The notes beneath the pieces were generated by a model. The model was given only the letters and a program-made list of their open reading frames with translations, searched no databases and was not told the DNA's origin. A DNA stretch of 64,000 bases from assembly GCA_019638455.1 (NCBI GenBank), contig JAHBTU010000004.1, positions 558,001 through 622,000 of the forward strand, in the 5' to 3' direction. The stretch is from Saprospiraceae bacterium. GTDB taxonomy: Bacteria; Bacteroidota; Bacteroidia; Chitinophagales; Saprospiraceae. Positions 7,905-16,748 of this stretch are shown in pieces (within the stretch, counting starts at the first letter, position 1; each line of letters opens with the position of its first letter). A program made the translations under genes and the position numbers.

Positions 7905-8270
7905 ACACAGAGGCACAGAGAGCACGGAGGACAAAAACGCTGTACCTTCCGTGCCCTCTGTGTCTCTTTATTCTTGAACACAGAGACACAGAGAGCACGG
8001 AGGACAAAAACGCTGTACCCTCCGTGCCCTCTGTACCTCTTTATTCTTGAACACAGAGGCACAGAGAGCACGGAGGACAAAAACGCTGTACCCTCCGTGC
8101 CCTCTGTGTCTCTTTATTCTTGAACACAGAGGCACAGAGAGCACGGAGGACAAAAAACGCTGTACCCTCCGTGCCCTCTGTGTCTCTTTATTCTTGAACA
8201 CAGAGGCACAGAGAGCACTGAGGACAAAAAACACTGTACCCTCCGTGCCCTCTGTGTCTCTGTGTTCAAT
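7875..8270. repeat. 73-bp tandem repeat array with internal hairpins
   Basis: Five units with TTGAACACAGAG at 7901, 7974, 8047, 8120 and 8194 (period 73-74 bp). Each unit contains an inverted pair (CACAGAGAGCACGGAGG against CCTCCGTGCCCTCTGTG) around a loop ACAAAAACGCTGTA, so the transcript could form serial hairpins. It includes the stop codon of the kinase (7902-7904) and ends six bases before the ATG of the LytTR gene. Confidence 0.95.
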
Positions 8271-8275
8271 TAAAA

Positions 8276-8980
8276 ATGATCAACTGCTTAATAGTCGAAG
8301 ACGAACCACTCGCGGCGGAACTCTTGAAATCTTACATCGAGAAAGTTCCCGACCTGACGCTGGCCTCCCATTGCAGCTCCGCAGTGGATGCTTTTGGCAC
8401 GCTCCAACGCCAGCAGGTGGACCTCATGTTTCTCGACATTCGGATGCCGCGCCTCACCGGGCTGGAACTCTTGAAAACCCTCCAGCACCCGCCGCCCGTC
8501 ATTCTGACGACGGCTTACCGCGACTACGCGGTGGAAAGTTATGACTACGACGTGCTGGATTATTTGGTGAAACCCATCCAGTTCGACCGTTTCCTGAAAG
8601 CCATCGGCAAATATTACCAACGCCAAATGACGCAAGCTCCCGCCGCACAGCCCGCCGCTCCCGACACCTTCGAGCACGCCTACCTCTTTTTCCGTGTGGA
8701 CAGGGAGCAGCAAAAGGTCTGGCTCAAAGACATCCTTTACATAGAGGGGCTGGGCGATTATGTCAAGATTTTCACCACCAACGGTGCCCTTGTCACCTAC
8801 GAACGACTTTCTTATTTGGAAGAAAAACTGCCAGAAGAGCATTTCCTGCGCGTCCACAAATCCTACATCATCTGCATGGACAAGGTGCAGTCCTTCTCCG
8901 GCTCGGCGGTGAAAGTGTCTGGCAAGCAGATTCCTGTCGGGCGGATGTATAAAGACAGGTTGGAGCGTTTTGGGCGATGA
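8276..8980 (+). CDS. LytTR-family response regulator
   Basis: A 234-aa regulator. The receiver has EDE at 8-10, D54 in LMFLDIRMPRLTG, T in LTTAYRDY and K in YLVKPIQ. The C-terminal LytTR domain (about 137-232) contains LKDILYIEGLGDYVKIF, LPEEHFLRVHKSYI and KQIPVGRMYKDRL. It is the cognate partner of the kinase at 6822, in the same direction but separated by the hairpin-forming repeat array, which could modulate translation of this gene. A second copy of its LytTR-encoding DNA, about 90% identical, sits alone at 14850-15096. Confidence 0.93.
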   Translation: MINCLIVEDEPLAAELLKSYIEKVPDLTLASHCSSAVDAFGTLQRQQVDLMFLDIRMPRLTGLELLKTLQHPPPVILTTAYRDYAVESYDYDVLDYLVKPIQFDRFLKAIGKYYQRQMTQAPAAQPAAPDTFEHAYLFFRVDREQQKVWLKDILYIEGLGDYVKIFTTNGALVTYERLSYLEEKLPEEHFLRVHKSYIICMDKVQSFSGSAVKVSGKQIPVGRMYKDRLERFGR

Positions 8981-9066
8981 CAAATGCGCGGCATTGAATT
9001 AATGCAAACTTAACCCCCCCCAACACACGGCATCTTGCGCTGCTGCATGAACTTCCCCCCAAAACG

Positions 9067-10587
9067 ATGAGCATGAAATCAGAAGTTCTGTTGGTGGGTA
9101 GCATCGTGTTGACGTGTGTGGGGGCTTGCAAGCCACGCCCTGTTGCTTTGGTTCAGACTGGCGAGGCACTTTCAAAAATTCATTGCGCCAGCTGTCACGC
9201 CTACCCTGAGCCTTCGTTGCTGGACAAGTCAAGTTGGGAACGCTATGTCTTACCGCGCATGGGCCAAATGCTCGGTGTGTTGCCGTTGGAGACGGGCGCG
9301 GGCAGTTTCATCGAGCCGGAGGCAAAAGACTTGGCTTTCCAAAATCCGTTAATTTTTCGCAAAGAATCGCTGCTGTCGGCTGCCGAATGGGAGGCTATCC
9401 GCGACTTCTATGTGCAGAACGCGCCAGCGAGCACGGTGATGCCCTTGCCCGTGCTCGACATGGATTTGGCCCAGTTCGAGGTGGTGTTTCCCGATTATTT
9501 TCTCTCTCCCCCAAGTGTCACAATGGTCAAAATGGCGGACAGGCGATTGTATGTGGGAGATGCCAATTCAAAGCGGTTGTATGAGTTCGATGCGTCGCTC
9601 CGATTGCAAAAATCGGCGTTGGCAGGCGAGGGCGTGGTTGGTTATCATCGGCTGCCACACGGCGAAATCGTCGGTATGATGGGGTCTTTTTCACCTACCG
9701 ATTTGCCAGTTGGTCAGCTGTTGTTCTTCCCGTCGGCGCGGGGCGAATTGCCGAAAGTCCTGATAGACAGTCTGAAACGACCCGTGCATATTGAGGTGGC
9801 TGATTTGGATGGCGATGGGCGGCTCGACTTTGTGGTATCGGAGTTTGCCAAATGGACAGGCTCACTATGCTGGTGGCAAAATGCAGGAAATGACCATTTC
9901 GTCCGTCATCTGCTGCGCGACATGCCCGGTGCCATACGAACCGCAGTGCATGACTTTGATGCTGATGGGCTTCCTGACATCATGGCGCTTTTTGGGCAGG
10001 GCGACGAAGGTATATTCATCTATTACAATCGTGGCAATGGGCACTTCGAGGAGCAGCGAGTGCTTCGATTCCCTGCGAGTTACGGCTCCAGCTATTTCAC
10101 CCTTTTCGACTATGACGGCGACCCACATCCCGACATTATTTATACATGTGGCGACAATGCGGACTTCCCTTCGGTTTACAAACCATATCACGGTATCCGT
10201 ATTTTTCAAAACAATGGTCGAAATCAGTTTAAGGAAGTCTTTTTCTATCCAATGCCCGGTGCTTATGGAGCCGTCCCGCACGATTTTGACATGGATGGCG
10301 ATTGGGACATCGCGGCCATATCTTTTTTCCCCGATTTTAAAACAGCACCAGCGCAAGCTTTTGTCTTTTTGGAAAACAAAGGCAACAACGATTTTAAAGC
10401 ACGCACCTTCCCAGCCGTAAACAAAGGCCGATGGCTCGTGATGGATGCTGGCGACCTTGACGGCGATGGCGACTGGGACATTGTGCTGGGGGCGCTGACG
10501 ATGCAAACCATCCCAGAAACAGGACTGGTGGCTCAATGGGTGAAAGACGGCATCCCGTTCGTGCTGTTGCGCAACAAAGCCCGTTGA
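9067..10587 (+). CDS. Heme-motif FG-GAP/VCBS repeat lipoprotein
   Basis: A 506-aa lipoprotein (lipobox ending VGAC, Cys21). Directly after it comes a heme c site, CASCH (C40, C43, H44), in a short monoheme-like segment of about 40-125 with a possible Met ligand in PRMGQMLG. The rest (about 160-500) is a beta-propeller of VCBS/FG-GAP repeats with calcium-loop motifs: DLDGDGRLDF, DFDADGLPDI, DYDGDPHPDI, DMDGDWDIA and DLDGDGDWDI. Monoheme-plus-FG-GAP proteins are recurrent in Bacteroidota and Planctomycetes; their redox partner is unknown. It should lie in the periplasm or on the outer membrane. No operon partner: about 300 bp of AT-rich intergenic DNA follow. Confidence 0.85.
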   Translation: MSMKSEVLLVGSIVLTCVGACKPRPVALVQTGEALSKIHCASCHAYPEPSLLDKSSWERYVLPRMGQMLGVLPLETGAGSFIEPEAKDLAFQNPLIFRKESLLSAAEWEAIRDFYVQNAPASTVMPLPVLDMDLAQFEVVFPDYFLSPPSVTMVKMADRRLYVGDANSKRLYEFDASLRLQKSALAGEGVVGYHRLPHGEIVGMMGSFSPTDLPVGQLLFFPSARGELPKVLIDSLKRPVHIEVADLDGDGRLDFVVSEFAKWTGSLCWWQNAGNDHFVRHLLRDMPGAIRTAVHDFDADGLPDIMALFGQGDEGIFIYYNRGNGHFEEQRVLRFPASYGSSYFTLFDYDGDPHPDIIYTCGDNADFPSVYKPYHGIRIFQNNGRNQFKEVFFYPMPGAYGAVPHDFDMDGDWDIAAISFFPDFKTAPAQAFVFLENKGNNDFKARTFPAVNKGRWLVMDAGDLDGDGDWDIVLGALTMQTIPETGLVAQWVKDGIPFVLLRNKAR

Positions 10588-10884
10588 GACCTCCGTCATT
10601 CAATTCCTTAACCTTGGCTTTGCGCTAACTTTTAAAAAAAGCAACATAAATTTAACGATAGAACAAGTCCAGATAGCAATAGCCGGACGAAACAAGCATT
10701 TTATATTTCATCAAACGTTATGTGCTTAAAAATCAATTGTTTGCGACTTAACGATTTATTATCGTGGAGGCAACATTAAGGGCATCTAAATTTGATAAAC
10801 GCTTAATGTACTATCTGTTCCAAACGGTTTTGGGCGAGGGTAGCTTTATCATCATTTTTTCAAACTTTCACAATTTCATCAACA
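10588..10884. other. AT-rich intergenic region before the PhoX-like gene
   Basis: About 300 bp without a gene. It holds a TAAATTTG box at 10787-10794, resembling a Bacteroidota -7 element, but without a convincing TTTG at the proper distance. Nothing else was recognised. Confidence 0.4.
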
Positions 10885-12723
10885 ATGAAAAAGACAAACT
10901 ACCTGATGTTGGCGGCGCTTTTCTTTGGTGCGGCAAATGTCAATGCACAAAAATTGTTTGACAACGAAATCCAAATCCCGGCAGGCTACCAACCCGTGGA
11001 AGTAGTGCTGCCACCCTCGCCCCTCAGCCTCCAAGTACTGTTTGTCGGTGGCACCGATTTGGTGCAGACGACACCGACCTACGGCAACCCCGCAGGCCAG
11101 CAAGTGGCAAAGGAATGGCACGACTTCATCGGCTTCACGCCCGACAACACAGGCCAAAGCCTTGGCTGGGTCACGGTGAACCACGAAATGATTTTCTCTG
11201 ACGACAAGCTCGGCGACGGCGGTGGCATGACCGTCTTCCGCGTGAAACGCGCCGCTGACGGTTCTTTGGAAATCGTTGACCAGACGTTGGCCGACGGTCG
11301 CTCCGGCAGATTCTTCAACGTTGATTTTGCCAATACCGTAGGCGAGACGGGCATGAACTGCGGCGGTATTTCCTCGCAAGTAGATGGCCGTATCTGGACT
11401 GCCGAGGAGTGGTTCCGCTCCAACAACGCCAGCATTGCCTCCGGTGTGCGTGACACTACTGATTTCACGGTGAACTCCGACATCCCCGGCTGGAATGGCG
11501 TCAAACTCAAAAAGTTTCAAAACTTCAACTGGATGGTCGAGATTGACCCACGCGAAGCAAAAGCTATTCGCAAACAGTACAACTGGGGCCGTCAGCCTTT
11601 CGAGGGCGGCGTGATTGAGCCAAGCAACCGTCTGGTTTATCTCGGTCCTGACGACACGCCTGGCTTCTTGGGTATGTTCGTGTCCAATACGCCCGGCGAT
11701 TTCAACAAAGGCACTTTGTTTGTGTACAAGCACGACAAGCCCGGCTACAACTGGGTGCCCATCTGGGAAGATGGCTCCATGTTGGAGCACAAAAAATTTG
11801 CGACTCAGAAAGGTGCCACCATGTTCAACCGTATCGAGTGGGTCACGATGGATAAACTCAACAACGTTTATTTTACTGAAACTGGCTTGGACAAACCGGG
11901 CAACGCTTGGGCCGACGAGAATGCTCTGGGAGCCGTACACGACCCATATCATGTGCAGCGCGCGCAGGCGCTCGGCTTCACCTCCCCCAACGACCCGAAC
12001 TATCCGGACTACTACGGCCGTATCTGGAAATACGACCCTGTGAAGGACACGTGCACAGTTTATCTGGAAGGGGGCCCTGCGCTTTCGTCCAGCCCAAGCG
12101 AGGCGGACTATCCCGAGGTGCATCTCTCCAACCCGGATGGCTTGACTATCGTGAATATCGGAGATAAGCAGTATCTGCTCATTCAGGAAGATTTGAACGG
12201 CTCTTCTTTTGGCCGGATGCCTTCCGGCGCGCCGCTGATTATCTGCGAAGCTTTCTTGCTGGATTTAAGCATCCAGAACCCTACGCTCAACGATTTGATT
12301 CGTTTGACTGCCACACCTGTAGGTGCAGAAATAACCGGTGCCATTCAGACATCCGACGGCAAGTCTATCCTCATCAACTCTCAGCACCCCAACACGAACA
12401 ACCCTTTCCCGTACAATCACTCGCTGACTTTTGCCATCAATGGCTTGGACAAGGTTAATCCCAACGATTTGAAAAAGCCGAAGGCGTTCGACCGCGTGGA
12501 GATGGCTTCCGAGGCCAATGCCGATGCTTTTACCGTGTATCCGAACCCGACCGCTCGCATGGTTTACATGAATCAGGTCACTGATGTAGCTATTTTTGAT
12601 TCCAATGGCAAGCGCGTCATGGTGCGCCGCAACACTAGCGAAGTGGACGTGTCGGCGCTCACAGCAGGTGTCTATTACATCCAGAATGCCCAGGGTAGCA
12701 TCCTCAAATTGGTCATACAGTAA
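10885..12723 (+). CDS. PhoX-like (DUF839) secreted protein with T9SS sorting domain
   Basis: A 612-aa exported protein (signal peptide ending NVNAQ). The body matches the PhoX/DUF839 family, Ca/Fe-dependent alkaline phosphatase-like beta-propellers. Recognisable are VNHEMIF (99-105), NCGGISSQVDGRIWTAEEW, FEGGVIEPSNRLVYLGPDD, MFNRIEWVTMD, GRIWKYDP and LIQEDLNG. After about residue 525 a T9SS sorting domain follows (FTVYPNPTARMVYMNQ ... GVYYIQNAQGSILKLVIQ). In the family it releases phosphate from organic esters, but phosphatase activity has not been shown for most DUF839 members. A hairpin terminator separates it from the peroxidase gene 86 bp downstream on the same strand. Confidence 0.87.
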   Translation: MKKTNYLMLAALFFGAANVNAQKLFDNEIQIPAGYQPVEVVLPPSPLSLQVLFVGGTDLVQTTPTYGNPAGQQVAKEWHDFIGFTPDNTGQSLGWVTVNHEMIFSDDKLGDGGGMTVFRVKRAADGSLEIVDQTLADGRSGRFFNVDFANTVGETGMNCGGISSQVDGRIWTAEEWFRSNNASIASGVRDTTDFTVNSDIPGWNGVKLKKFQNFNWMVEIDPREAKAIRKQYNWGRQPFEGGVIEPSNRLVYLGPDDTPGFLGMFVSNTPGDFNKGTLFVYKHDKPGYNWVPIWEDGSMLEHKKFATQKGATMFNRIEWVTMDKLNNVYFTETGLDKPGNAWADENALGAVHDPYHVQRAQALGFTSPNDPNYPDYYGRIWKYDPVKDTCTVYLEGGPALSSSPSEADYPEVHLSNPDGLTIVNIGDKQYLLIQEDLNGSSFGRMPSGAPLIICEAFLLDLSIQNPTLNDLIRLTATPVGAEITGAIQTSDGKSILINSQHPNTNNPFPYNHSLTFAINGLDKVNPNDLKKPKAFDRVEMASEANADAFTVYPNPTARMVYMNQVTDVAIFDSNGKRVMVRRNTSEVDVSALTAGVYYIQNAQGSILKLVIQ

Positions 12724-12751
12724 CATTTCATTCAATCCTATCAAACCCGAT

Positions 12752-12787
12752 GTCGGGGCGACCCTGATGTGGTCGTCCCGACTTTTT
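12752..12787 (+). terminator. Terminator or attenuator between PhoX-like and peroxidase genes
   Basis: Stem GTCGGGGCGACC/GGTCGTCCCGAC (12 bp with one G-U pair), loop CTGATGT, then TTTTT. Its place in a short same-strand gap suggests partial readthrough into the peroxidase gene. Confidence 0.75.
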
Positions 12788-12809
12788 CACATTACATCAA
12801 GACTGACAC

Positions 12810-14762
12810 ATGAAAAAGACAATAGCCTTTTCCGTTTTGCTCCTCATGTTTTTTGCTGGGTTGGCAAGCTTCAAGGATACGCCCGAAACCGAGGCGCTCA
12901 ATACCGTGACGCGACAGTTCCACCTCGGCATGGAAGAGATCTCGGAAGCCATAGCCTTGTACCTCGCGGCTGCGCAAGGCTTGTCAAACAACGAGGCATC
13001 GGTAAAAAAACTGCGCAAAGCACACTCGGAGGCAAGGTTGGCATTCAAAAAAATCGAGTTCTTGTTGGAATACAACGACCGTGCGGGCGTGAAACGCACC
13101 ATCAACGGCCCGCCCTTGCCCTTTGTGGAACAAGGCATCCCGGATGTGATGCCTATCGAGCCTGTTGGGCTGCAAGTGCTCGACGAGTTGGTGGCGGAGG
13201 AAAACCCATTTGCCGAAAAGGACGAAATCGTGAGGCTTACCCGCCAGCTGACGCAAGATTTTGAAGTCATGCGCCAGTTCCAATCCAAATTGAAGATGAC
13301 CCATCGGCACATATTTGAAGCCATGCAGCAAGAAGTGGTGCGCGTGTTCACGCTTGGCCTCACAGGCTTCGATACCCCCGGCACGCTCCACGCATTGCCG
13401 GAGGCTAAGGCTGCCTTCGAAGGCATGGAGGCTGCCATAAGTGCCTATTTGCCCATCATCGAATCGAAAGACAGAGGGCTGGCCATTATTCTGGACGCGC
13501 GTTTCGACCACACCATCAGGCACCTGGGCCAATCCAAGTCATTCGACACCTTCGACCGGCTCGATTTCCTGACGAAACATATTGACCCACTCTATGAGCT
13601 GCTTTATCAAGTGCAGCGCGTGTTGGGCGTGGAAACCTCTTTGGAGACCTCGCCCATGCCTCAACCCGTCAATCAAGCCGCTCACAGCCTTTTTGACGAG
13701 CGATTCCTCAATGTCGGTTTTTACGCCAAAGTGGATGTACAACACCCTCAGTTTGAAAAAAGGGTTGCGCTGGGCAGAATGCTTTTCTTCGACCCCATCC
13801 TCTCATCCAACCATGAACGTGCCTGCGCGTCCTGCCATCAGCCCGAAAAAGCCTTCACGGATGGGCTATCCAAAAGCCTCGCCACCGAAGGGCAAGGCCA
13901 CATCAAGCGCAATGCTCCCACCTTGCTCAATTGCGTTTTTTCCGAAAGTTTCTTCTACGACCTGCGGGAGCGGCAACTGTCGCGGCAAATCCTGCACGTC
14001 GTGGTGGATTCCCTCGAGTTTTCCACCACTTATCCCATTATTATCGAGAAACTCAATCAGAGTGGCCTATACAAAAAGATGTTTAGAGACGCTTACTCGG
14101 ACAATCCACAGTATAGCCTGTCCGCCTATTCCATCTCCGACGCATTGGCATCCTATGTGGCCAGCTTGAACGCTTTCAACAGCCCCTTCGACCGCTTCGT
14201 GCGGGGCGACACGGCCTATCTCGACCCGGCGGCTTATCGTGGGTTCAATCTGTTCATGGGCAAGGCCAATTGCGGCATCTGTCATTTTGCGCCCGTTTTC
14301 AACGGCACCGTGCCACCGCTCTACACCGAATCAGAATCGGAAGTGCTCGGCGTGCCGCTCCGTCCCGACACGCTGAATGCGCCGCTCGACCCGGATTTGG
14401 GGCGATTCGACAGCGGCAAGCCCCGCGACAAAGCACCTTTTTTCAAACACTCATTCAAAACTCCCACCGTGCGCAACGTGGCACTCACTGCCCCTTATAT
14501 GCACAACGGCGTTTATCAAACGCTGGAAGAAGTCATTGATTTTTACAATCGCGGCGGCGGCGCGGGCATCGGAATCCAACTGTCCCACCAAACCCTGCCC
14601 GACGCGCCGCTCCAACTCAGCCCACAGGAACAACGGGACTTGATAGCCTTTCTTCATTCGCTCACCGACAACCCATCGCATCTGCAAATAAGACCCGACT
14701 CGCTGCCGCTATTCGAGGGAAAGCCCGAATGGAACCGCAGAAAAGTTGGGGGGGATTACTGA
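12810..14762 (+). CDS. Helical-domain/di-heme cytochrome c peroxidase (MauG family) fusion
   Basis: A 650-aa exported protein with a signal peptide at about 1-20. Residues 25-290 are an all-helical domain resembling imelysin-like iron-regulated domains (repeated long helices, IEPVGLQVLDELVAEENP). Residues 305-635 are a di-heme cytochrome c peroxidase: heme sites CASCH (C339, C342, H343) and CGICH (C488, C491, H492), and the family motif FKTPTVRNVALTAPYMHNG near 555. CcpA/MauG enzymes reduce H2O2 or oxidise proteins in the periplasm. The same two-domain architecture is familiar from Bacteroidota but seldom studied. It follows the PhoX-like gene. The stop overlaps the start of the LytTR-fragment frame. 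Confidence 0.87.
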   Translation: MKKTIAFSVLLLMFFAGLASFKDTPETEALNTVTRQFHLGMEEISEAIALYLAAAQGLSNNEASVKKLRKAHSEARLAFKKIEFLLEYNDRAGVKRTINGPPLPFVEQGIPDVMPIEPVGLQVLDELVAEENPFAEKDEIVRLTRQLTQDFEVMRQFQSKLKMTHRHIFEAMQQEVVRVFTLGLTGFDTPGTLHALPEAKAAFEGMEAAISAYLPIIESKDRGLAIILDARFDHTIRHLGQSKSFDTFDRLDFLTKHIDPLYELLYQVQRVLGVETSLETSPMPQPVNQAAHSLFDERFLNVGFYAKVDVQHPQFEKRVALGRMLFFDPILSSNHERACASCHQPEKAFTDGLSKSLATEGQGHIKRNAPTLLNCVFSESFFYDLRERQLSRQILHVVVDSLEFSTTYPIIIEKLNQSGLYKKMFRDAYSDNPQYSLSAYSISDALASYVASLNAFNSPFDRFVRGDTAYLDPAAYRGFNLFMGKANCGICHFAPVFNGTVPPLYTESESEVLGVPLRPDTLNAPLDPDLGRFDSGKPRDKAPFFKHSFKTPTVRNVALTAPYMHNGVYQTLEEVIDFYNRGGGAGIGIQLSHQTLPDAPLQLSPQEQRDLIAFLHSLTDNPSHLQIRPDSLPLFEGKPEWNRRKVGGDY

Positions 14763-14785
14763 ATGTTCACTGGTGTGGTTCAAAG

Positions 14786-14852
14786 ACAATAGAGTTGTTG
14801 CGGTGGAGGGCTTTTCCTTCGCCAAAGGCCTCCACCGCAACAACTCTATTGT
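14786..14852. repeat. Perfect 24-bp inverted repeat at a duplication junction
   Basis: Arms 14786-14809 and 14829-14852 (starting ACAATAGAGTTG and ending CAACTCTATTGT) are exact complements around a 19-nt loop. It joins the tail of the peroxidase gene to the LytTR fragment: the right arm ends where similarity to 8736-8980 begins. Confidence 0.92.
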
Positions 14853-15096
14853 TTACATAGAAGGTTTGGGCGATTATGTCAAGATTTTCACCACCAACGG
14901 TGCCCTTGTCTCCTACGAACAGCTTGCGTATTTGGAAGAAAAACTACCAGAGGAGCATTTCCTGCGCGTCCACAAATCCTACATCATCTGCATGGACAAG
15001 GTGCGGGCCTTCTCCGGCTCGGCGGTGAAAGTGTCTGGCAAGCAGATTCCTGCCGGGCGGACGTATAAAGAGCGGCTGGCGCGGTTTGGGCGATAA
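14850..15096 (+). pseudogene. Orphan LytTR-domain fragment duplicated from the 8276-8980 gene
   Basis: About 82 codons encoding only the end of a LytTR domain (VYIEGLGDYVKIFTTNGAL ... GRTYKERLARFGR). The DNA is about 90% identical to 8736-8980, including long perfect stretches. The open frame reaches back to an ATG at 14746 inside the peroxidase gene, giving 116 aa, but the upstream part is translated hairpin (14786-14852) rather than protein homology. There is no receiver domain. Most likely this is a truncated duplicate. If translated, it would be a bare DNA-binding domain that might compete with the regulator at 8276. Confidence 0.8.
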
Positions 15097-15111
15097 AGCA
15101 GATTTAAAATC

Positions 15112-15753
15112 TTACCACACGACCCGAAGCCCCTGATTTTGTAGTTCGTTGATTCTGTCCACAGGAATCGGGTTATTCTTCAACTCCAGGTAATTCAGTT
15201 TTTTCAACTCTCCCAACTCGAGCGGGATGCGGTGGAGTTGATTGTCATTGAGATAAAGTTTTTCGAGGTTCTTTAGCAATACGATGCTGCGCGGCAATTT
15301 TTCGATGCGGTCGTTGTCCAAATGGAGGTATTTCAAATTGGGCAATTGGCCCAAAATTTTGAAATCCTGTTCCAAATCGAGGTTCGGGTCGTTGTCCAGA
15401 TAAAGTTCTTCGAGGTTTGTCAGGTTGGCAAACTCGTCGGGCAAAACCGAGAAGTCGTTGCCGCTCAAATCCAGCACCCGCAGGTTTTTCAACGCGCCGA
15501 TTTCTTTGGGAATCAGTTTGAGATGGTCGTTTCGGAGACTCAGATATTGCAGGTTGATAAACTTCGACAAACTGTCGGGAAATGTCCCAAATGTCTGGTC
15601 GCTCAAGTCGAGGCGATAGACTTTTTCAGGTTCTTTCAGAGCTTCTTCCAAACTGTTGTACTCTTTGTCAAGTTGAACAGAGTCGGGTGTTTGGCACCAA
15701 ATATGGCCTCCCAAGAGGAGCGGGGTGATGAGCAAAAGGAAATGGGTATTCAT
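15112..15753 (-). CDS. Secreted leucine-rich repeat protein
   Basis: A 213-aa protein with a signal peptide (MNTHFLLLITPLLLGGHIWC). About seven leucine-rich repeats of 23-24 residues follow, with motifs such as LQYLSLRNDHLKLIPKEIG, LRVLDLSGNDFSVLPDEF, LEELYLDNDPNL, LKYLHLDNDRIEKLP and LEKLYLNDNQLHRIP. LRRs are protein-interaction solenoids; this one is exported, with no sorting domain. CWC at the signal end could be a lipobox-like Cys. The ATG at 15753 was preferred over an earlier in-frame start that would translate a GC-rich intergenic inverted repeat. It is convergent with the LytTR fragment, with only 15 bp between. Confidence 0.85.
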   Translation of the reverse strand: MNTHFLLLITPLLLGGHIWCQTPDSVQLDKEYNSLEEALKEPEKVYRLDLSDQTFGTFPDSLSKFINLQYLSLRNDHLKLIPKEIGALKNLRVLDLSGNDFSVLPDEFANLTNLEELYLDNDPNLDLEQDFKILGQLPNLKYLHLDNDRIEKLPRSIVLLKNLEKLYLNDNQLHRIPLELGELKKLNYLELKNNPIPVDRINELQNQGLRVVW

Positions 15754-15785
15754 GGCAGATGAATTTTTGTAAAAACTTATCGGCT

Positions 15786-15841
15786 CGTGTCCCTCCCCGA
15801 CCCCTCCCGGTGGGGGAGGGGGGGACACGCTAAGTTTTTAC
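15786..15841. repeat. C/G-rich inverted repeat followed by CTAAGTTTTTAC
   Basis: GTGTCCCTCCCC and a purine-rich complement ending GGGGGGACAC form a strong stem upstream of the LRR gene. Directly after it, CTAAGTTTTTAC (15830-15841) is the reverse complement of GTAAAAACTTAG at 15906-15917 and also recurs at 20533-20544. Confidence 0.7.
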
Positions 15842-16014
15842 GAATTTTTCTTGATAAAGGTTGATAGGGGGAGCAAGGGCGGCATTCCGAATTTATACCC
15901 ATGTTGTAAAAACTTAGGCAGGGACAGCGCCCCGAAAAGTAGGAAATGCTCGATACTGTTTCGTGGAGGGGCGGTGCCCGGAATGTGTTTTGGGGGGCTG
16001 CCCCTATCCAAGCA

Positions 16015-16062
16015 GTTAACCCAAGTTGTTATTTCCTATTGAAACAAACAACGTGGGTTAAC
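16015..16062. repeat. Inverted repeat, 16-bp arms
   Basis: GTTAACCCAAGTTGTT pairs with AACAACGTGGGTTAAC with one mismatch, around 16 nt. It lies in the 600-bp intergenic region 15754-16351, which holds only repeats and no gene. Confidence 0.75.
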
Positions 16063-16119
16063 TACCATACTCTACCGGACATATTTATTTCACACAACGC
16101 CGCGACGACACAACGAATA

Positions 16120-16287
16120 AAAGAGGATTTGAATCTGCCCGTTGGCAAGACAGGGATTTCCATGATTGATTAGTATGATTTTCAGAGGATTGCGAGCGCC
16201 GTTCGCTCAAGACCACCTTGTCAGAACCTGTACTCAGGGGTTTGCCCGGCCAAGTGAAGCGGACGGGGCTGATTTGCGTTGACTATA
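16120..16287 (+). repeat. Dispersed ~170-bp non-coding repeat, copy 1
   Basis: Begins AAGAGGATTTGAATCTGCCC and ends GATTTGCGTTGACTATA. It shares an alignable course with copies at 17763-17944 (same strand) and 20557-20738 (opposite strand), including ACCACCTTGTCAGAACCTGT and AAGTGAAGCGGACGGGGCTG. This copy lacks the leading TTATACCCAG present in the others. Confidence 0.92.
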
Positions 16288-16351
16288 ATTGCGACAATTT
16301 GAAATGCACCTTTTTCAAGTTGGTTGTCAACCTTTACGACTCCGTTAGCCT

Positions 16352-16636
16352 CTAAAAGTCAAACAACTCTCCCAGCAGCGATTTCTTCTTGTGGCGTTTG
16401 TACGAGTCGCTGTCGGGGTATTTGCCCGAATCGCGAGGCGGGAAATTTCGGAAATCATCGTAGTCATCGTAGTCATAATCGCGTTTTTTGCGGCTATCGT
16501 GCGCCGAAGAGCGTTCGATGATTTTGTCCAACTCGCCTCGGTCGAGCCACACGCCGCGACACTGAGGGCAGTAGTCAATTTCGATGCCTTGGCGGTCAGC
16601 CAAGACTAAGGCAACATCACAATTGGGACATTTCAT
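16352..16636 (-). CDS. zf-TFIIB family zinc-ribbon mini-protein
   Basis: A 94-aa cytoplasmic protein. At its N-terminus a zinc ribbon, MKCPNCDVALVLADRQ followed by DYCPQCRGVWLDRGELDKII, gives the four cysteines and the RGVWLDRGEL signature of the zf-TFIIB family (PF13453). The tail is charged (DYDYDDYDDFR, KRHKKKSLLGELFDF). The function is unknown; nucleic-acid or protein binding is usually assumed. The ATG at 16636 puts the ribbon at the very start as in relatives. A second, partly decayed homologue is at 18214-18474. Confidence 0.85.
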   Translation of the reverse strand: MKCPNCDVALVLADRQGIEIDYCPQCRGVWLDRGELDKIIERSSAHDSRKKRDYDYDDYDDFRNFPPRDSGKYPDSDSYKRHKKKSLLGELFDF

Positions 16637-16748
16637 GGCAAACAACAAGGGTTTGGTTGCGGAATGTTTTTAGGTTTTTTTTGTTTTTGGAGGATTGGCG
16701 GCTTTTGCAGGATTTTATCTCGCATGGCCTATCTTGCAAATAATGTCA

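Noticed and set aside
7875..8270. CRISPR-like regular repeats
   Set aside because: The 73-bp units are repeated throughout, without variable spacers.
10879..12123. 414-codon minus-strand open frame
   Set aside because: Antisense of the PhoX-like gene, which has a signal peptide, family motifs and a sorting domain.
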